64,000 bases of DNA from Actinocatenispora sp963805605 (GTDB lineage: Bacteria > Actinomycetota > Actinomycetes > Mycobacteriales > Micromonosporaceae): the NCBI GenBank assembly GCA_963805605.1, contig CAWDUX010000002.1, positions 2,790,001-2,854,000 on the forward strand, written 5' to 3'. This document shows positions 63,751-64,000 of this stretch, in pieces; within the stretch, counting starts at the first letter, position 1; each line of letters opens with the position of its first letter. The notes under the pieces are model-generated. The model made no database searches and was not told the origin of the DNA. It saw nothing but the letters and a program-made list of their open reading frames with translations. A program made the translations under genes and the position numbers.

Positions 63751-64000
63751 GTGGTCCGTTCCTGGAGTGCTGCTCTGGTCGCCCTGGCGGTACTGGCCCT
63801 GCCGGCCGCCGCCACGCTGCTGGTGGCGCCGCACGCGGCACCGGCCGTGCCGCCGGTCGGTGCCGCGGCCTGGCGGGCGGCCGGGCTGCCCGACCCGCTG
63901 CGGGCGTCCCCGGCCGTCGTGCGCCGGAGCCTGGCCGCACGCGACGGCCGGCGACTCGTACGGCGCTTCCCCGGGGTGCTGGGTGCCCTGGACGGTGCGC
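63751..64000 (+). CDS. Exported protein, 5' part only (window edge)
   Basis: The frame from the GTG at 63751, with GAGGTGGGG just upstream, stays open to base 64000 (83 codons). It begins with a typical signal sequence (VVRSWSAALVALAVLALPAA, then ATLLVAPHAAPAVPP) and continues with an Arg/Ala-rich region (GAAAWRAAGLPDPLRASPAV). Secreted alpha/beta hydrolases in related bacteria can start in this way, but no domain is visible in this part. Confidence 0.6.
   Translation, partial: MVRSWSAALVALAVLALPAAATLLVAPHAAPAVPPVGAAAWRAAGLPDPLRASPAVVRRSLAARDGRRLVRRFPGVLGALDGA

Overview
The window is a stretch of chromosome from a very GC-rich actinomycete. Codon third positions are almost all G or C, GTG starts are common, and Shine-Dalgarno sites are of the GGAGG type. 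The 16S gene, the mycothiol-dependent enzyme family, SepH, a chaplin-like surface protein, streptogrisin-like and sedolisin proteases and the futalosine menaquinone genes all fit a filamentous actinomycete. The overall gene style and several lineage-type small proteins suggest Micromonosporaceae. This is inference; the 16S gene at 45171-46696 would settle it. The left half recalls, from memory, the mycobacterial block XPB / Helicase_C_3 partner / cold-shock protein / MFS / SepH / SerC / citrate synthase 2, so most of it is conserved core genome.

Layout. 1-741: truncated secreted SH3b and NlpC/P60-like protein. 897-7098: XPB repair helicase, a K+/H+ antiporter, and the helicase-associated WYL partner. 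7250-10606: a small protein, a glycerophosphodiester phosphodiesterase, a fused HAD-LarE protein and a cold-shock protein. 10649-12144: mqnD and mqnB. 12180-18563: an MFS transporter, DUF3027, a sacsin-like ATPase, DUF2530 and a small membrane-anchored protein. 18599-22347: a tail-to-tail response regulator and histidine kinase, then a purine permease. 22363-25229: a lower-GC accessory patch (phosphotransferase, TPR-type regulator, small orphan). 25327-28178: MarR, MFS and a mycothiol-dependent DinB-fold enzyme. 28236-43848: metabolism and cell division (FAD/Fe-S oxidoreductase, ThpR, SepH, SerC, GltA, PdxH, oxidoreductase with a divergent HxlR regulator, aldose epimerase, alpha/beta hydrolase, DUF4230, serine dehydratase, hemolysin III). 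44447-50448: a complete rRNA operon (16S-23S-5S) with tandem promoters, processing stems and a strong terminator, and no tRNA in the spacer. 50543-64000: an exported and surface-protein region (chaplin with LPVTG anchor, a 13-residue DxNxDG repeat protein, deformylase, S53 and S1 proteases, an ABC exporter, aldo/keto reductase, a PIN-like/zinc/FHA protein, MFS, methyltransferase, and the start of another exported protein).

Functional links. MqnB and MqnD catalyse steps of the futalosine route to menaquinone and are translationally coupled. SerC makes phosphoserine, PdxH makes the PLP cofactor that SerC uses, and SdaA degrades serine. The XPB helicase and its Helicase_C_3 partner flank the antiporter. 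The ABC ATPase and permease overlap by ATGA and form one exporter. Many gene ends carry long, perfect hairpins without U-tracts, which seem to be the local terminator style.

Most unusual items: the HAD-LarE fusion with a three-cysteine (Fe-S type) LarE; the cytosolic protein built from ten exact 13-residue DxNxDG repeats; the PIN-like/zinc/FHA protein; the CCUCCU-loop hairpin in the XPB leader that could pair with its own ribosome-binding site; the DUF3027/sacsin-like ATPase overlap; and a DinB-family gene remnant behind the rRNA operon. No CRISPR array, phage or complete insertion sequence was seen.
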